The translations under genes and the position numbers were made by a program. A stretch of 64,000 nucleotides of DNA from a bacterium. GTDB taxonomy: Bacteria > Myxococcota_A > UBA9160 > SZUA-336. This document shows, in pieces, positions 9,448-18,614 of this stretch. Numbering within the stretch: the first letter of the stretch is position 1; each line of letters begins with the position of its first letter. The notes under the pieces are model-generated. The model was given only the letters and a program-made list of their open reading frames with translations, was not told the DNA's origin and did no database searches. The stretch covers positions 16,426-80,425 of the forward strand of contig JAAELY010000270.1 of NCBI GenBank assembly GCA_024226335.1, read 5' to 3'.

Positions 9448-10173
9448 TTGGCCGATACCGCACTATTCGTAACCTGCCTGGTCGACCAGCTCTTTCCCCA
9501 GGTGGGCGAGGCGACGGTCGATCTTCTGGAACAGTCCGGATGTACGGTCGCTTTTCCCTCGGCGCAGACTTGTTGCGGACAACCTCTGTTCAATACGGGC
9601 TACCGCGCGGAGGCCGCGCCGCTGGCCAGGCGTTTCATCGAGATCTTCGAAGACTTCGAACGGGTTGTCACTCCTTCCGGTTCCTGTGCCAGCATGGTTC
9701 GCGTTTTCTACACGGACCTGTTGCGCGACGAACCCGAATGGGCACGGCGTGCCGAAGCACTGGCGGCCAGGACTTTCGAGTTGACTGAATTCCTGGATCG
9801 CACATCGTTTTCCTCGGGTGCGAACCTGGAGGCCAGGGTCGTCTACCACCCTTCCTGTCATCTGAAACGCGAACTCGGGGTCGATGAGGCCCCGCGACGT
9901 CTGCTTCGACAGGTGCGCGGGCTCGAACTGATTGGACTCGACGATGGGGATCGATGTTGCGGATTTGGAGGTGCGTTCAGCGTCAAGCTCCCGGAACTTT
10001 CCAGCGCGATCCTCGAAGAGAAGCTGAAGGCGCTCGAAAATTGTGATGCGCAGTTCATTACCGCTGCGGATACCGGCTGTCTGATGCAACTGGGCGGTGC
10101 ACTGAGTCGCAGGGGCTCCGGAGTGCGTGCCGTGCACATTGCCGAACTGCTGGCGGGAAGAGTCGCGTTGTGA
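9448..10173 (+). CDS. lutA: Lactate oxidation protein LutA (CCG-domain Fe-S protein)
   Basis: LutA is one of three subunits of the LutABC complex, which oxidises L-lactate to pyruvate at the membrane. Two cysteine-rich CCG domains are visible: SAQTCCGQPL in the first half, and HPSCHLKREL followed by DRCCGFGGAF in the second. I chose the TTG at 9448 because a near-perfect AGGAGG lies nine bases upstream (9433-9438). This gives 241 residues, the usual LutA size. The frame is open to an ATG at 9373, but residues before the TTG are not family-like. The 3' end overlaps lutB. Confidence 0.92.
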   Translation: MADTALFVTCLVDQLFPQVGEATVDLLEQSGCTVAFPSAQTCCGQPLFNTGYRAEAAPLARRFIEIFEDFERVVTPSGSCASMVRVFYTDLLRDEPEWARRAEALAARTFELTEFLDRTSFSSGANLEARVVYHPSCHLKRELGVDEAPRRLLRQVRGLELIGLDDGDRCCGFGGAFSVKLPELSSAILEEKLKALENCDAQFITAADTGCLMQLGGALSRRGSGVRAVHIAELLAGRVAL

Positions 10174-11597
10174 AGATCGAATCCGAGCAGTTCGATCGGG
10201 CCGCGAGTTCGGCGATGGCAGATGAACGACTGCAGGCGGCGCTCTCGGATGCAACCGATCGCCTGCGCGATCGCCGCGCACAAGCCTTCGCAGAGTTTCC
10301 CGAAGGCGAGCGGTTGCGAGATAGGGCGAGGCAGATCAAACGCCACACGATCGATACGCTCGACACGCAACTCAGCCTGCTCGCTGAGCGTTTCGAGGCC
10401 GTCGGTGGAGTCGTGCACTGGGCCGAAGACGCCGCGCGCGCTAAGGAAGTGATTCTGGGCCTCGCGACCGAACGCAAGGCGAAGCTTGCGGTGAAGAGCA
10501 AGTCGATGACCACCGAAGAACTCGGACTGGCCGATGCCCTCAGCGACGCGGGGATTACTCCGCTCGAGACGGACCTGGGTGAGTACATCATCCAGATCGC
10601 CGGAGAGACTCCCTCGCACATCATCGTTCCGGCGATTCACAAGACCTTCGACGACGTGGCCGACCTGCTCGAGGAAAAGCATGGGACGGCGCGCTGCGAG
10701 GAACATCAAGCAATTACACAGGAGGCGCGCGATCGGCTTCGCAGCAGCTTCCTGGAAGCTGATCTGGGGATCAGCGGCGTGAACTTCGCCGTCGCCGAGA
10801 CGGGAAGCCTGGTGATCGTCGAGAACGAGGGCAACGCTCGGCTCAGTACGAGTTTGCCGCGTTGCCACATCGCCGTGATGGGTATGGAAAAGGTCGTTCC
10901 TGACCTGGAGGCGGTTTCGGTCTTCCTGCGCATTCTGGCGCGCAGTGCGACGGGCCAGAAGATGTCGAGTTACGTCTCTGTGATCACCGGCCCCCGGCGC
11001 TCTGGGGAGGAGGACGGGCCAGACGAGCTGCATCTGGTCATCGTCGACAACGGGCGTTCGAAACTCTTGGCGGATCGGGCACTCCGCGAATCGCTGTACT
11101 GCATTCGTTGCGGCGCCTGCCTGAATATCTGTCCCGTCTACCGACACGCTGGTGGGCACGCCTACGGCTGGGTCTACCCCGGACCGATCGGCTCCGTGAT
11201 CAACCCGACCCTGCTCGGGCCCGAGCGGGCAGCACCTCTCCCATTCGCATCTTCGTTATGCGGCGCGTGTCGCGACGTCTGTCCTGTGCGCATCAATCTT
11301 CCGCACCTCCTGCTGCATCAGCGCGATGCCGTGGTTCGCGCCAGTTCGACGGCTCGAATTCCCGGCCGAAGCGGTTTCAAGGGTTGGGTCGAGCGCAGCC
11401 TGGTGCGAGCTTACGCTCGTGTGATGAGGTCCGAGCGGCTCTACGGCCGGGCCGGCCGTCTGGCCCGGGGGATCGGGGCGCGCTTTGCCAGCGGAGGACG
11501 CATCCGTCGAGCACCCGGGCTGGGAGCGTGGATGTCGACGCGCGATTTTCCGGAGCCTCCAAAGAAGAGCTTTCGCGAGCGTTGGGAAGAGAAATGA
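10170..11597 (+). CDS. lutB: Lactate oxidation iron-sulfur protein LutB
   Basis: This 475-residue protein is the iron-sulfur electron-transfer subunit of the LutABC lactate dehydrogenase. An N-terminal LUD domain (about residues 60-290) is followed by two 4Fe-4S motifs: CIRCGACLNICPVY near residue 310 and CGACRDVCPVRI near residue 365. The C-terminal 100 residues are basic and carry the usual LutB tail. The start is a GTG that overlaps the lutA stop by four bases, and its own stop overlaps the lutC start. This supports one translationally coupled operon. Confidence 0.95.
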   Translation: MKIESEQFDRAASSAMADERLQAALSDATDRLRDRRAQAFAEFPEGERLRDRARQIKRHTIDTLDTQLSLLAERFEAVGGVVHWAEDAARAKEVILGLATERKAKLAVKSKSMTTEELGLADALSDAGITPLETDLGEYIIQIAGETPSHIIVPAIHKTFDDVADLLEEKHGTARCEEHQAITQEARDRLRSSFLEADLGISGVNFAVAETGSLVIVENEGNARLSTSLPRCHIAVMGMEKVVPDLEAVSVFLRILARSATGQKMSSYVSVITGPRRSGEEDGPDELHLVIVDNGRSKLLADRALRESLYCIRCGACLNICPVYRHAGGHAYGWVYPGPIGSVINPTLLGPERAAPLPFASSLCGACRDVCPVRINLPHLLLHQRDAVVRASSTARIPGRSGFKGWVERSLVRAYARVMRSERLYGRAGRLARGIGARFASGGRIRRAPGLGAWMSTRDFPEPPKKSFRERWEEK

Positions 11598-12334
11598 GGG
11601 ATCCGCTAACCCGCGGCGTGGACCGTCAGACTTTCCTCACCCGCGTGACCAAAGCACTTGCTGCGCTTCCGGGCGCGGCCGCTGACCCACTCGAACCGGC
11701 GCCTGCAATTGCCGTGGATGCACGATCCCGGGAAGAGATCGTGACCGAGTTCAGTGAAGAGGCAAGTGCAGCGGATGCGACACTTGCACGAGCGGGATCC
11801 CTTTCCGAACTGCGAGAGCAGATCGTGAGCTTTCTCGCCGCGCACGAACACGCCACGCTCGTGCGAGCCGACACTCCCCTGATTCGCCGTCTCGAGTTGG
11901 ATCGTCCTCTCCAAGACGTCGGAGTCTCCGTGATCGCCGCGGACGCTAGAGCTCTCGAGTCACGAGACTCACTCCGAGCCGCGACAGAGCGTTCGCCCGT
12001 GGGGCTGACCGAGGTCGACTGGGCCATCTCCGAGACGGGAACGCTGGCGATTCTGCATCGGCCGGGGCAGGGCCGTGCGGTATCGTTGCTGCCTTCGACG
12101 CATCTCGCGATTCTACCCACGTCGCGAATTCTGCCGGACATCGGAGCGGTGCTCGGGCGTCTAGCGCCGGGGGAACTGCCCAGTGCAGTCACGTTCATTA
12201 CGGGCCCGAGCCGCACTGCCGACGTCGAGATGGTCATCATCAAAGGAGTGCACGGCCCCAGGGAATTGCACGTGATCTTGTTCGACGATTCCGGGGATCC
12301 GGCCTCGCCGTCCCTGAAATCACGGATCGGGTAG
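11594..12334 (+). CDS. lutC: Lactate utilization protein LutC
   Basis: This 246-residue protein is the third Lut subunit, a LUD-domain (DUF162) protein. Diagnostic stretches are VGLTEVDWAISETGTLAI, then LPSTHLAILPTSRILPDIG and a C-terminal FITGPSRTADVE with VHGPRELHVIL. The start ATG at 11594 overlaps the lutB stop (ATGA). The frame is open further upstream inside lutB, but those residues are a shadow of that gene. A 7-bp inverted repeat sits at its stop codon (12334-12353). Confidence 0.94.
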   Translation: MRDPLTRGVDRQTFLTRVTKALAALPGAAADPLEPAPAIAVDARSREEIVTEFSEEASAADATLARAGSLSELREQIVSFLAAHEHATLVRADTPLIRRLELDRPLQDVGVSVIAADARALESRDSLRAATERSPVGLTEVDWAISETGTLAILHRPGQGRAVSLLPSTHLAILPTSRILPDIGAVLGRLAPGELPSAVTFITGPSRTADVEMVIIKGVHGPRELHVILFDDSGDPASPSLKSRIG

Positions 12335-12353
12335 AATTCGCAGGCTCGAATTC
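12334..12353. repeat. Small inverted repeat after lutC
   Basis: A perfect 7-bp inverted repeat, GAATTCG / CGAATTC with a 6-base loop, begins at the last base of the lutC stop codon. It could be a weak terminator or processing hairpin. The stem is AT-rich and no T-run follows, so transcription may continue into the Rid gene. Confidence 0.4.
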
Positions 12354-12378
12354 CGGGCCAATAGGGAGGTGACGTTCG

Positions 12379-12771
12379 ATGAGTGACCGAGAGATCATTC
12401 TGCCCAAAGGCAGCGAGGCCACGTACACGCAACTCCACTTTGCACCGGCGGTGCGCATGGGTGACACGCTCCACTGTTCCGGGCAGACGGGAAGCGGAGC
12501 CGACGGAAAACTGCCAGAGAATCCCGAAGAACAGTTCGCCAATGCGTTCAAGAACGTGGAAACCGTACTGTCTGCAGCAGGTGCGAGTCTGAGTGATATC
12601 GTGGAACTCGTCACCTATCACGTCGGTTTCAACGAGCACATCGCCAGCTTCATGAAGGTGAAGGACGCCTTCATCAAGGAGCCCTATCCCGCCTGGACCG
12701 CGGTCGGGGTGAGTGAGCTGGCATTTGGTGCCGTCGTGGAGATCAAGGCCACGGCCCGGACCCGCGATTGA
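12379..12771 (+). CDS. Rid (YjgF/YER057c) family protein lacking the catalytic arginine
   Basis: This 130-residue protein has the single-domain Rid fold: VRMGDTLHCSGQTG, then EEQFANAFKNVETVLSAAG, then VVEIKATA. RidA enzymes hydrolyse reactive enamines and imines using a conserved Arg in a PAR-(S/T) motif. Here that position is Trp106 (YPAWTAVGV), so it probably belongs to one of the Rid subgroups without classical deaminase activity. Its function is open. A strong AGGGAGGTGA lies just before the ATG. The stop overlaps the GH3 start (TGATG), so the two are likely coupled. Confidence 0.9.
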   Translation: MSDREIILPKGSEATYTQLHFAPAVRMGDTLHCSGQTGSGADGKLPENPEEQFANAFKNVETVLSAAGASLSDIVELVTYHVGFNEHIASFMKVKDAFIKEPYPAWTAVGVSELAFGAVVEIKATARTRD

Positions 12772-15128
12772 TGGATCCGGAGCCCTATAGGCGAGCCGAT
12801 CTGCCGATCGAAGAACGCGTCGAGGATCTGCTCGCCCGCATGACTCTGTCGGAGAAGCTCGCGCAGATCGGTTGTGTGTGGTCGACCAATCTGGTCGACG
12901 ATCAGGGCTTCTCCGAGGAGCAGGCGCGCGAGCATCTCGCGCACGGGATCGGTCACGTTACACGGCTTTCGGGCAATACCGGTCTGCAACCAGAGCAGGC
13001 CGCGGAGTTGATGAACCGGATCCAGAAGTTTCTGGTCGAGGAATCCCGACTGGGGATTCCCGCCGTCGTTCACGAAGAATCGTGTGCGGGATTCCTCTCT
13101 CGTGATGCGACTCAGTTTCCACAGGCCATCGGGCTCGCCAGCACCTGGGAACCCGAACTGGTCGAGGCGATGTGCGGCGTGATCCGCGAACAGATGCGGG
13201 CCGTCGGTGCGCTGCACACGCTCGCGCCCGTGCTCGATGTAGCACGTGACCCGCGCTGGGGGCGAACGGAAGAGACCTTCGGAGAAGATCCCTATCTGGT
13301 GGGCCGAATGGGTGTCGCCTACGTGCGCGGACTGCAGACCGACGACCTGACTCAGGGTGTCGTGGCGACGGGCAAGCACTTCCTCGGCTACGGCGCCGGG
13401 GAAGGCGGAATGAACTGGGCTCCCGCACACATCGGAGAGCGTGAGTTGCGTGAGATCTACGCAGTGCCGTTCGAGGCGGCGATTCGCGAGGCGGGCCTGG
13501 CTTCGATGATGAACTCCTACGGCGAGATCGACGGCGTGCCCTGTGGTGCGTCCCCTCGTGTTCTCGACGATCTACTGCGCAAAGAACTGGGATTCGAGGG
13601 CGTCGTCGTCGCGGACTACTTCACGGTGCTCACTCTCCTGACCTACCACAAGATAGCCGCGACCCCGGGAGAGGCGGCGCGCATCGCGCTCGAAGCGGGC
13701 ATCGACGTGGAGTTGCCCAAACTCGAGTGTTACGGGGAACCCTTGGGGCAGATGGTCGAAAGCGGCGTTGTTCCGGTCGAATGGGTCGATCGTGCGGTGG
13801 CTCGGCTTCTGCGCATGAAGTTCTCCGTCGGCTTGTTCGAGCAGCCCTTCGTCGATGCCGAGCGGGCGGCCGCGGTTTTCGACACACCCGCGCAACGAGG
13901 GCTTGCGCGGCGCATCGCGCAGAAATCCATCGTGTTGTTGAAGAACGAAGCGCAGGTGCTTCCGCTCGATCGCGACATCACATCGATCGCGGTGATCGGG
14001 CCGAGTTCTGATAGTGGGCGCCTGCTACTGGGAGACTACAGCTATCCCGCGCATCTCGAAATCCTGTACGAGGGTGAGCAAGCACCGGACGCACTCGCAC
14101 CGGTCAGCGAGAGCAGTTCGTTGAAGGCGGGGCCGTACTTCGTGGAGATCGTCTCGGTGCTTCAGGGCATCTTGTCGGTGGTCGGTGACTCGACCGATGT
14201 TCGCGTGGCTGCCGGTTGTGCGACGACCGGCGACGATACTGAGGGCTTTGCCGCTGCGGTCGAAGCGGCGCGCAGCGCACGTGTGGCGGTCGTCGTCGTA
14301 GGCGGCCGGTCCGGACTTACCGAAAACTCGACCAGCGGCGAATTCAACGATCGCGCCGATCTCGGTCTGCCGGGGGTGCAGGAGCAGTTGGTCGCAGCCG
14401 TGATTGCGACGGGAACGCCGACCGTCGTGGTTCTGATCAACGGTCGACCTCTCGCCCTCGCGCAGATTGCGCAAGATGCGGCCGCAATCCTCGAAGCCTG
14501 GCTCCCCGGAGAGGAGGGCGGCGCGGCGGTGGCCGATATCCTGTTCGGCGACGTGAATCCAGCCGGTCGTCTGCCCGTTTCGTTGCCTCGTTCCGTAGGG
14601 CAGGTGCCCGTGTTCTACAACCACAAACCTTCCGGCGGGCGCAGCCAGATTCGCGGTCATTACAACGATTTGTCGAACGAGCCCCTTTTCCCGTTCGGAT
14701 TTGGACTCAGCTACAGCACTTTCGAATACGCGAATCTCGAGATCAGCCCGACGCGAACGACGGCCCCCGGATGCGTTTCGATCTCGGCCGACGTGCGAAA
14801 CATCGGACCGCATGACGGAGAGGAGGTCGTTCAGCTCTACGTAAATGACGTGGTCGCGAGCATCACCCGTCCGGTCAAGCAACTGGTCGGCTTCGCGCGC
14901 ATCGCACTCGACGCAGGGCAGGTGCGCCGGGTTCGTTTTGAACTCGATCTGAACCAGCTCGCCTTTCTCGACGCGCAGATGCAGAGAATCATCGAACCCG
15001 GGCAGTTTCACTTCATGCTGGGCGCATCCTCACAGGACATCCGTCTCGAAGGGGACCTCGAGATCGAGGGAAAGGTCCAGGCGGTCCGATCGGCCGATCT
15101 GCAACCGACGCGCGTCGAAGTGCAATAG
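12771..15128 (+). CDS. Glycoside hydrolase family 3 (beta-glucosidase or beta-xylosidase)
   Basis: This 785-residue GH3 enzyme removes terminal beta-linked glucose or xylose. The N-terminal barrel carries RDPRWGRTEETFGEDP (159-174), KHFLGYG (202-208) and the nucleophile Asp282 in GVVVADYFT. The second alpha/beta domain holds the usual SGEFNDRADLGLPGVQ region. A C-terminal fibronectin-III-like domain starts near residue 650. No signal peptide is visible, so it likely acts on imported oligosaccharides. It starts at an ATG overlapping the Rid stop by one base and ends 8 bp before xylB. This context favours a xylosidase over a glucosidase, but that is inference. Confidence 0.95.
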   Translation: MDPEPYRRADLPIEERVEDLLARMTLSEKLAQIGCVWSTNLVDDQGFSEEQAREHLAHGIGHVTRLSGNTGLQPEQAAELMNRIQKFLVEESRLGIPAVVHEESCAGFLSRDATQFPQAIGLASTWEPELVEAMCGVIREQMRAVGALHTLAPVLDVARDPRWGRTEETFGEDPYLVGRMGVAYVRGLQTDDLTQGVVATGKHFLGYGAGEGGMNWAPAHIGERELREIYAVPFEAAIREAGLASMMNSYGEIDGVPCGASPRVLDDLLRKELGFEGVVVADYFTVLTLLTYHKIAATPGEAARIALEAGIDVELPKLECYGEPLGQMVESGVVPVEWVDRAVARLLRMKFSVGLFEQPFVDAERAAAVFDTPAQRGLARRIAQKSIVLLKNEAQVLPLDRDITSIAVIGPSSDSGRLLLGDYSYPAHLEILYEGEQAPDALAPVSESSSLKAGPYFVEIVSVLQGILSVVGDSTDVRVAAGCATTGDDTEGFAAAVEAARSARVAVVVVGGRSGLTENSTSGEFNDRADLGLPGVQEQLVAAVIATGTPTVVVLINGRPLALAQIAQDAAAILEAWLPGEEGGAAVADILFGDVNPAGRLPVSLPRSVGQVPVFYNHKPSGGRSQIRGHYNDLSNEPLFPFGFGLSYSTFEYANLEISPTRTTAPGCVSISADVRNIGPHDGEEVVQLYVNDVVASITRPVKQLVGFARIALDAGQVRRVRFELDLNQLAFLDAQMQRIIEPGQFHFMLGASSQDIRLEGDLEIEGKVQAVRSADLQPTRVEVQ

Positions 15129-15136
15129 TCGAGTTT

Positions 15137-16615
15137 ATGTACCTGGGCATCGATCTCGGAACTTCTGCGGTCAAGGTCGTACTCGTCGACGAGCGGCAGA
15201 GCATCCTGGCGCAGGAGAGCGCTTCGCTCGAAGTGCAACGCCCGCACCCTCTTTGGTCGGAACAGGATCCCGATTCCTGGTGGGAGGCAACAGCGACCGC
15301 GATCGGACGAATCGCGCAGACGCGGAGCACCGAACTGACGGGACTGCGGGGCATCGGTCTGGCGGGACAGATGCACGGCGCGACTCTACTGGATGCGGCC
15401 GATCGTGTGCTGCGACCTGCAATCCTCTGGAACGACGGACGCTCGGCCGAGCAATGCGTGGAACTCGAACGCCGCGTGCCCGATAGCCGCAAGCTCACCG
15501 GAAATCTGGCGATGCCGGGATTTACGGCACCGAAACTCCTGTGGCTTGCACGTCACGAACCGGAGGTGTTCGCGAGCGTCGCGTGCGTGCTACTGCCGAA
15601 GGACTATCTGCGCCTTCGCTTGTCCGGTGATCGCGCGACCGACTTATCCGACGCTGCGGGTACGCTCTGGCTCGACGTCGGCCGTCGTTCCTGGTCAGAC
15701 GAGATGATCAGCGCGACCGGGCTTTCTTGCACGGCGATGCCCGAACTCTTCGAAGGCAGCCAGCCAACCGGCGTGCTGTCCGACGGCCTGGCGGATGAAT
15801 GGGGCATCCCGCACGACGTGCCGATCGCAGCCGGTGCCGGAGACCAGGCCGGTGGTGCGGCCGGGGTCGGTGTCGTGCGCCCCGGATCTGCTCTGCTCTC
15901 CCTGGGAACCTCGGGCGTGTACTTCGTTTCGAACGAACGCTACGCTCCGAATCCCGATGGCGCAGTGCACACATTCTGCCACTGCGTTCCGCAGACCTGG
16001 CATCAGATGTCGGTGATTCTCAGCGCCGCGAGTTGTCTGAGCTGGGTGTGCGAACTCACCGGCGCCGCCGACGAAGCGGCCATGCTGGCCGAGATCGAAG
16101 CCGAACCCGGCGGAGCGGGAACGGAGATCTTTCTGCCCTATCTGACCGGTGAACGCACCCCGCATAATGATCCGCACGCCCGCGGCGTGTTTTTCGGCCT
16201 GGATGCGTCGACCACGCGTGCAAGGCTCGGGCGGGCCGTGCTCGAGGGCGTGGCCTTTGCGCTTGCAGACGGCCAACGCGTTCTACTGGAGGCGGGGGCC
16301 AGAATCGACTCCGTGGCCGTGATCGGGGGCGGGGCGCGTAGTGCCTACTGGGGCCAGATGTTGGCCAGCGTTTTGGGGCGCACACTCGATTACCCGCGCG
16401 ATGCCGAGGTAGGCCCTGCGTTTGGAGCCGCGCGCCTGGCCCGGCTCGCCGTCACGAGAGAGGATCCGCTGCAGGTCTGCGGCTCGCCGCCGCTCGAACG
16501 CAGCGTGGATCCCGAACCCGGACAACAGGCGCTCTACGCCGAAGGCTACCTGCGTTATCGGGAACTCTACTCCGATCTACGCCAGGCGTTTGTGCGAAGC
16601 GGTTCGCGCATTTGA
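15137..16615 (+). CDS. xylB: Xylulokinase
   Basis: This 492-residue FGGY-family kinase phosphorylates D-xylulose to xylulose 5-phosphate. The N-terminal phosphate loop reads YLGIDLGTSAVKVVLVD. AGQMHGATLLD is the xylulokinase-type substrate motif. Asp in GAGDQAGGAAG is the catalytic base, and VIGGGARSAYWGQMLA is the C-terminal adenosine motif. Size and motifs match XylB better than glycerol kinase. It lies 8 bp after the GH3 gene, so both probably serve xyloside breakdown. No xylose isomerase or transporter is in the window. Confidence 0.93.
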   Translation: MYLGIDLGTSAVKVVLVDERQSILAQESASLEVQRPHPLWSEQDPDSWWEATATAIGRIAQTRSTELTGLRGIGLAGQMHGATLLDAADRVLRPAILWNDGRSAEQCVELERRVPDSRKLTGNLAMPGFTAPKLLWLARHEPEVFASVACVLLPKDYLRLRLSGDRATDLSDAAGTLWLDVGRRSWSDEMISATGLSCTAMPELFEGSQPTGVLSDGLADEWGIPHDVPIAAGAGDQAGGAAGVGVVRPGSALLSLGTSGVYFVSNERYAPNPDGAVHTFCHCVPQTWHQMSVILSAASCLSWVCELTGAADEAAMLAEIEAEPGGAGTEIFLPYLTGERTPHNDPHARGVFFGLDASTTRARLGRAVLEGVAFALADGQRVLLEAGARIDSVAVIGGGARSAYWGQMLASVLGRTLDYPRDAEVGPAFGAARLARLAVTREDPLQVCGSPPLERSVDPEPGQQALYAEGYLRYRELYSDLRQAFVRSGSRI

Positions 16616-16640
16616 TCTCGAGACCGAAGCCCGGCAAGAT

Positions 16641-16659
16641 CATTCGCCCTTCGCGAATG
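16641..16659. terminator. Small hairpin between xylB and the parvulin gene
   Basis: A perfect 7-bp stem, CATTCGC / GCGAATG with a 5-base loop, lies 25 bp after the xylB stop and 22 bp before the next gene. No clear T-run follows, so termination is uncertain. Confidence 0.35.
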
Positions 16660-16681
16660 CGCACGGAGTTCCCGACCTCAT

Positions 16682-17575
16682 ATGAGTGACAATCCACCGA
16701 GCGGAGATCGAGTTTCCATCTGGCTCCTGGGCCTGGGCGCGGTGCTCGGTCTGGTGGTCGCTTCGGCCAGTCTGATTGAAAACCGGGGCGATGCGATCGT
16801 CCTGCCAGAACAGGACGTGGCCCACGTGAATTCCGTACCCATCCGTCGCGCGGATTTCGAGCGTCTGGTCGCGGGACTCGAAAGCGACACCCGACGCCGG
16901 GCGGACGAGCAGACCCGTCGACGCGTACTGGATCGCATGATCGAAGAAGAACTGCTGGTCCAACGCGGCGTGGGACTGGGCTTTCTCCAGGCCGATCGGA
17001 AAGTGCGCGCCAATCTCGTCTCCGCGGTGATCGCGGCCGTTACCGGCGACGCCGAAGATCGCGAACCCAGCAAACGCGAACTGACGGAGTTCTACCGGGA
17101 AAATATGGATTTCTTCACCCAACCCGGACGCATTCGCGTTCGCCAGGTGTTCTTCCGCGTCCCGGATCCCGCAGCGCAAGACGAAGTGGCGGCGCGCGCA
17201 AGTCAAGCCGCGAAACGATTGCGAGCTGGCGATGATTTCTCGAGCGTGCGCACGGAGCTGGGCAGTGCAGAGGTCTCGATTCTGCCGGATGCGCTCCTGC
17301 CGGCGACCAAGTTGCGCGAGTACGTCGGCCCGACCGCGTTGCGCACGGCTCTCGCGCTGGCCGATGGTGAGTTCAGCGATCCCGTGCGCTCGGGGATGGG
17401 GTATCACGTTCTCTGGCGCCTGGCGTCGGAGCCCGATTACACGCCCGAGCTGAGCGAAATCGAAGTCCCGGTTCAGTCGGAGTGGCGGCGTCGCACAGGA
17501 GACCGAGCTCTCCGGGAGTACCTCGACGAACTCCGGACAGATGCCGAGGTCGCCGTCGCTCCCGAGCTGCGCTGA
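16682..17575 (+). CDS. Membrane-anchored peptidyl-prolyl cis-trans isomerase (parvulin/SurA type)
   Basis: This 297-residue protein has an N-terminal transmembrane anchor (about residues 11-32). It is followed by a SurA/PpiC-like chaperone segment (VNSVPIRRADFERLVAGL to EEELLVQRGV) and a parvulin rotamase domain (about 130-235: RIRVRQVFFRV, then SDPVRSGMGYHVL). It should help fold secreted or outer-membrane proteins at the periplasmic face. The next gene encodes a DUF697 protein about 185 bp on. The start ATG is 66 bp after xylB and lacks an obvious strong ribosome binding site. Confidence 0.85.
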   Translation: MSDNPPSGDRVSIWLLGLGAVLGLVVASASLIENRGDAIVLPEQDVAHVNSVPIRRADFERLVAGLESDTRRRADEQTRRRVLDRMIEEELLVQRGVGLGFLQADRKVRANLVSAVIAAVTGDAEDREPSKRELTEFYRENMDFFTQPGRIRVRQVFFRVPDPAAQDEVAARASQAAKRLRAGDDFSSVRTELGSAEVSILPDALLPATKLREYVGPTALRTALALADGEFSDPVRSGMGYHVLWRLASEPDYTPELSEIEVPVQSEWRRRTGDRALREYLDELRTDAEVAVAPELR

Positions 17576-17759
17576 ACGAACTCGGCTTCCAGCCATGGCT
17601 CGCTCCGGGCTCCAGTCCCACGGCCAGTTCCCCCGAGCGCAGCAACCGGACGACACAGGCTGTCGCCTGAGTCCTGCACCCGGGTCTCAAAACCTCCCCC
17701 GCGCCCCCGAATCGCTGGCATGGGAGTTGCTCCATGAAGCGGATCTCCAGGAGGTAGCC

Positions 17760-18341
17760 ATGGATCGAACTCTGCAAGCCGAAGCCACCATCAGCGATCA
17801 CGTCCTGTACGCGATTGGCGGAGCGGCGATCCCATTGCCATTGCTCGATATCGCAGCGGTCAGCGCCATTCAACTCAATCTCGTGCGGGACCTGTCTCAG
17901 ATCTACGATGTCGAGCACGACATCACCGCCGGTCGGACCTTGATCACTTCCCTGGTGGGCGCCTCGCTGCCACGGCTGGGGGCTAGTCTGGTCAAGCTCC
18001 TGCCCGGTGCGGGCTGGCTGGCGGGTACGCTCACCCAGGTGGCGCTCTCCGGCGCGACCACCTACGCCGTGGGCCACTCATTTCGCACGATCTTCGAGTC
18101 CGGTCGCGAGATCTCGAGTGTTCGCGTCGAGGAGGTGCGCGGCATGTACGACGAATTCGTCGCCGAAGGGAGTCGCGTGACGGAACAGGTCCGCGAGCGC
18201 GAGCGCGAAGACACCGAACGCCGTCCTCGTCTGCGCGGGATTGCCCGTGCCCTGGCTCGACTCGAGCGTATGCGCGACAGCGGTTCGATCACGGATCTGG
18301 AGTTCGAACGCCTCAAGGCTGTCGCGCTGTCTCACGTCTAG
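17760..18341 (+). CDS. DUF697 family protein
   Basis: This 193-residue protein matches the DUF697 pattern: an N-terminal helix with SDHVLYAIGGAAIPLPLLDIAAVSAIQ, and hydrophobic stretches at about 20-37 and 60-110 ending in GATTYAVGHSF. The C-terminal 80 residues are strongly charged (REREREDTERR) and likely helical, then a short ERMRDSGSITDLEFERLK motif like those that end SHOCT-type domains. The function of DUF697 is unknown, though it is often membrane-associated. The start was chosen for the AGGAGGT five bases before the ATG at 17760; the frame is open upstream but without such a site. Confidence 0.85.
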   Translation: MDRTLQAEATISDHVLYAIGGAAIPLPLLDIAAVSAIQLNLVRDLSQIYDVEHDITAGRTLITSLVGASLPRLGASLVKLLPGAGWLAGTLTQVALSGATTYAVGHSFRTIFESGREISSVRVEEVRGMYDEFVAEGSRVTEQVREREREDTERRPRLRGIARALARLERMRDSGSITDLEFERLKAVALSHV

Positions 18342-18365
18342 CAGGGAAGTGCGATACCACAGGGA

Positions 18366-18614
18366 TTAGCGATCTTCTCCCTCTGCCATGCGATTGTCCT
18401 CGCCTCCGAACAGACCACTGAACAACGGAGCCAGCCTGCGCCGTAGATCCTCGGGCTTGGTTCTCGGGTGGGTAAGTCGTTCGAGACCGAATGCGCGGCT
18501 GATTGCCAGGATCGTACGAGCCGAGTCCATCGGACGCGATACGACGACCCTCTCGAGAGCTTCGCGATCTGGCCGGTGCACAGGCGCGCTCGGCCCCGGC
18601 CGGACGTAGGTCAC
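18366..18614 (-). CDS. Possible small hypothetical protein (82 aa)
   Basis: This open frame of 82 codons starts with GTG and lies alone in the 383-bp gap between the DUF697 gene and the oxidoreductase gene. Its composition is protein-like (PEDLRRRLAPLFSGLFGG near the C-terminus), but I recognise no family and see no good ribosome binding site. It may be chance. If it is not a gene, I see nothing else in 18342-18724. Confidence 0.25.
   Translation of the reverse strand: MTYVRPGPSAPVHRPDREALERVVVSRPMDSARTILAISRAFGLERLTHPRTKPEDLRRRLAPLFSGLFGGEDNRMAEGEDR

Noticed and set aside
9858..11159. A 433-codon open frame on the minus strand
   Set aside because: It is antisense to lutA and lutB, which have complete Fe-S motifs.
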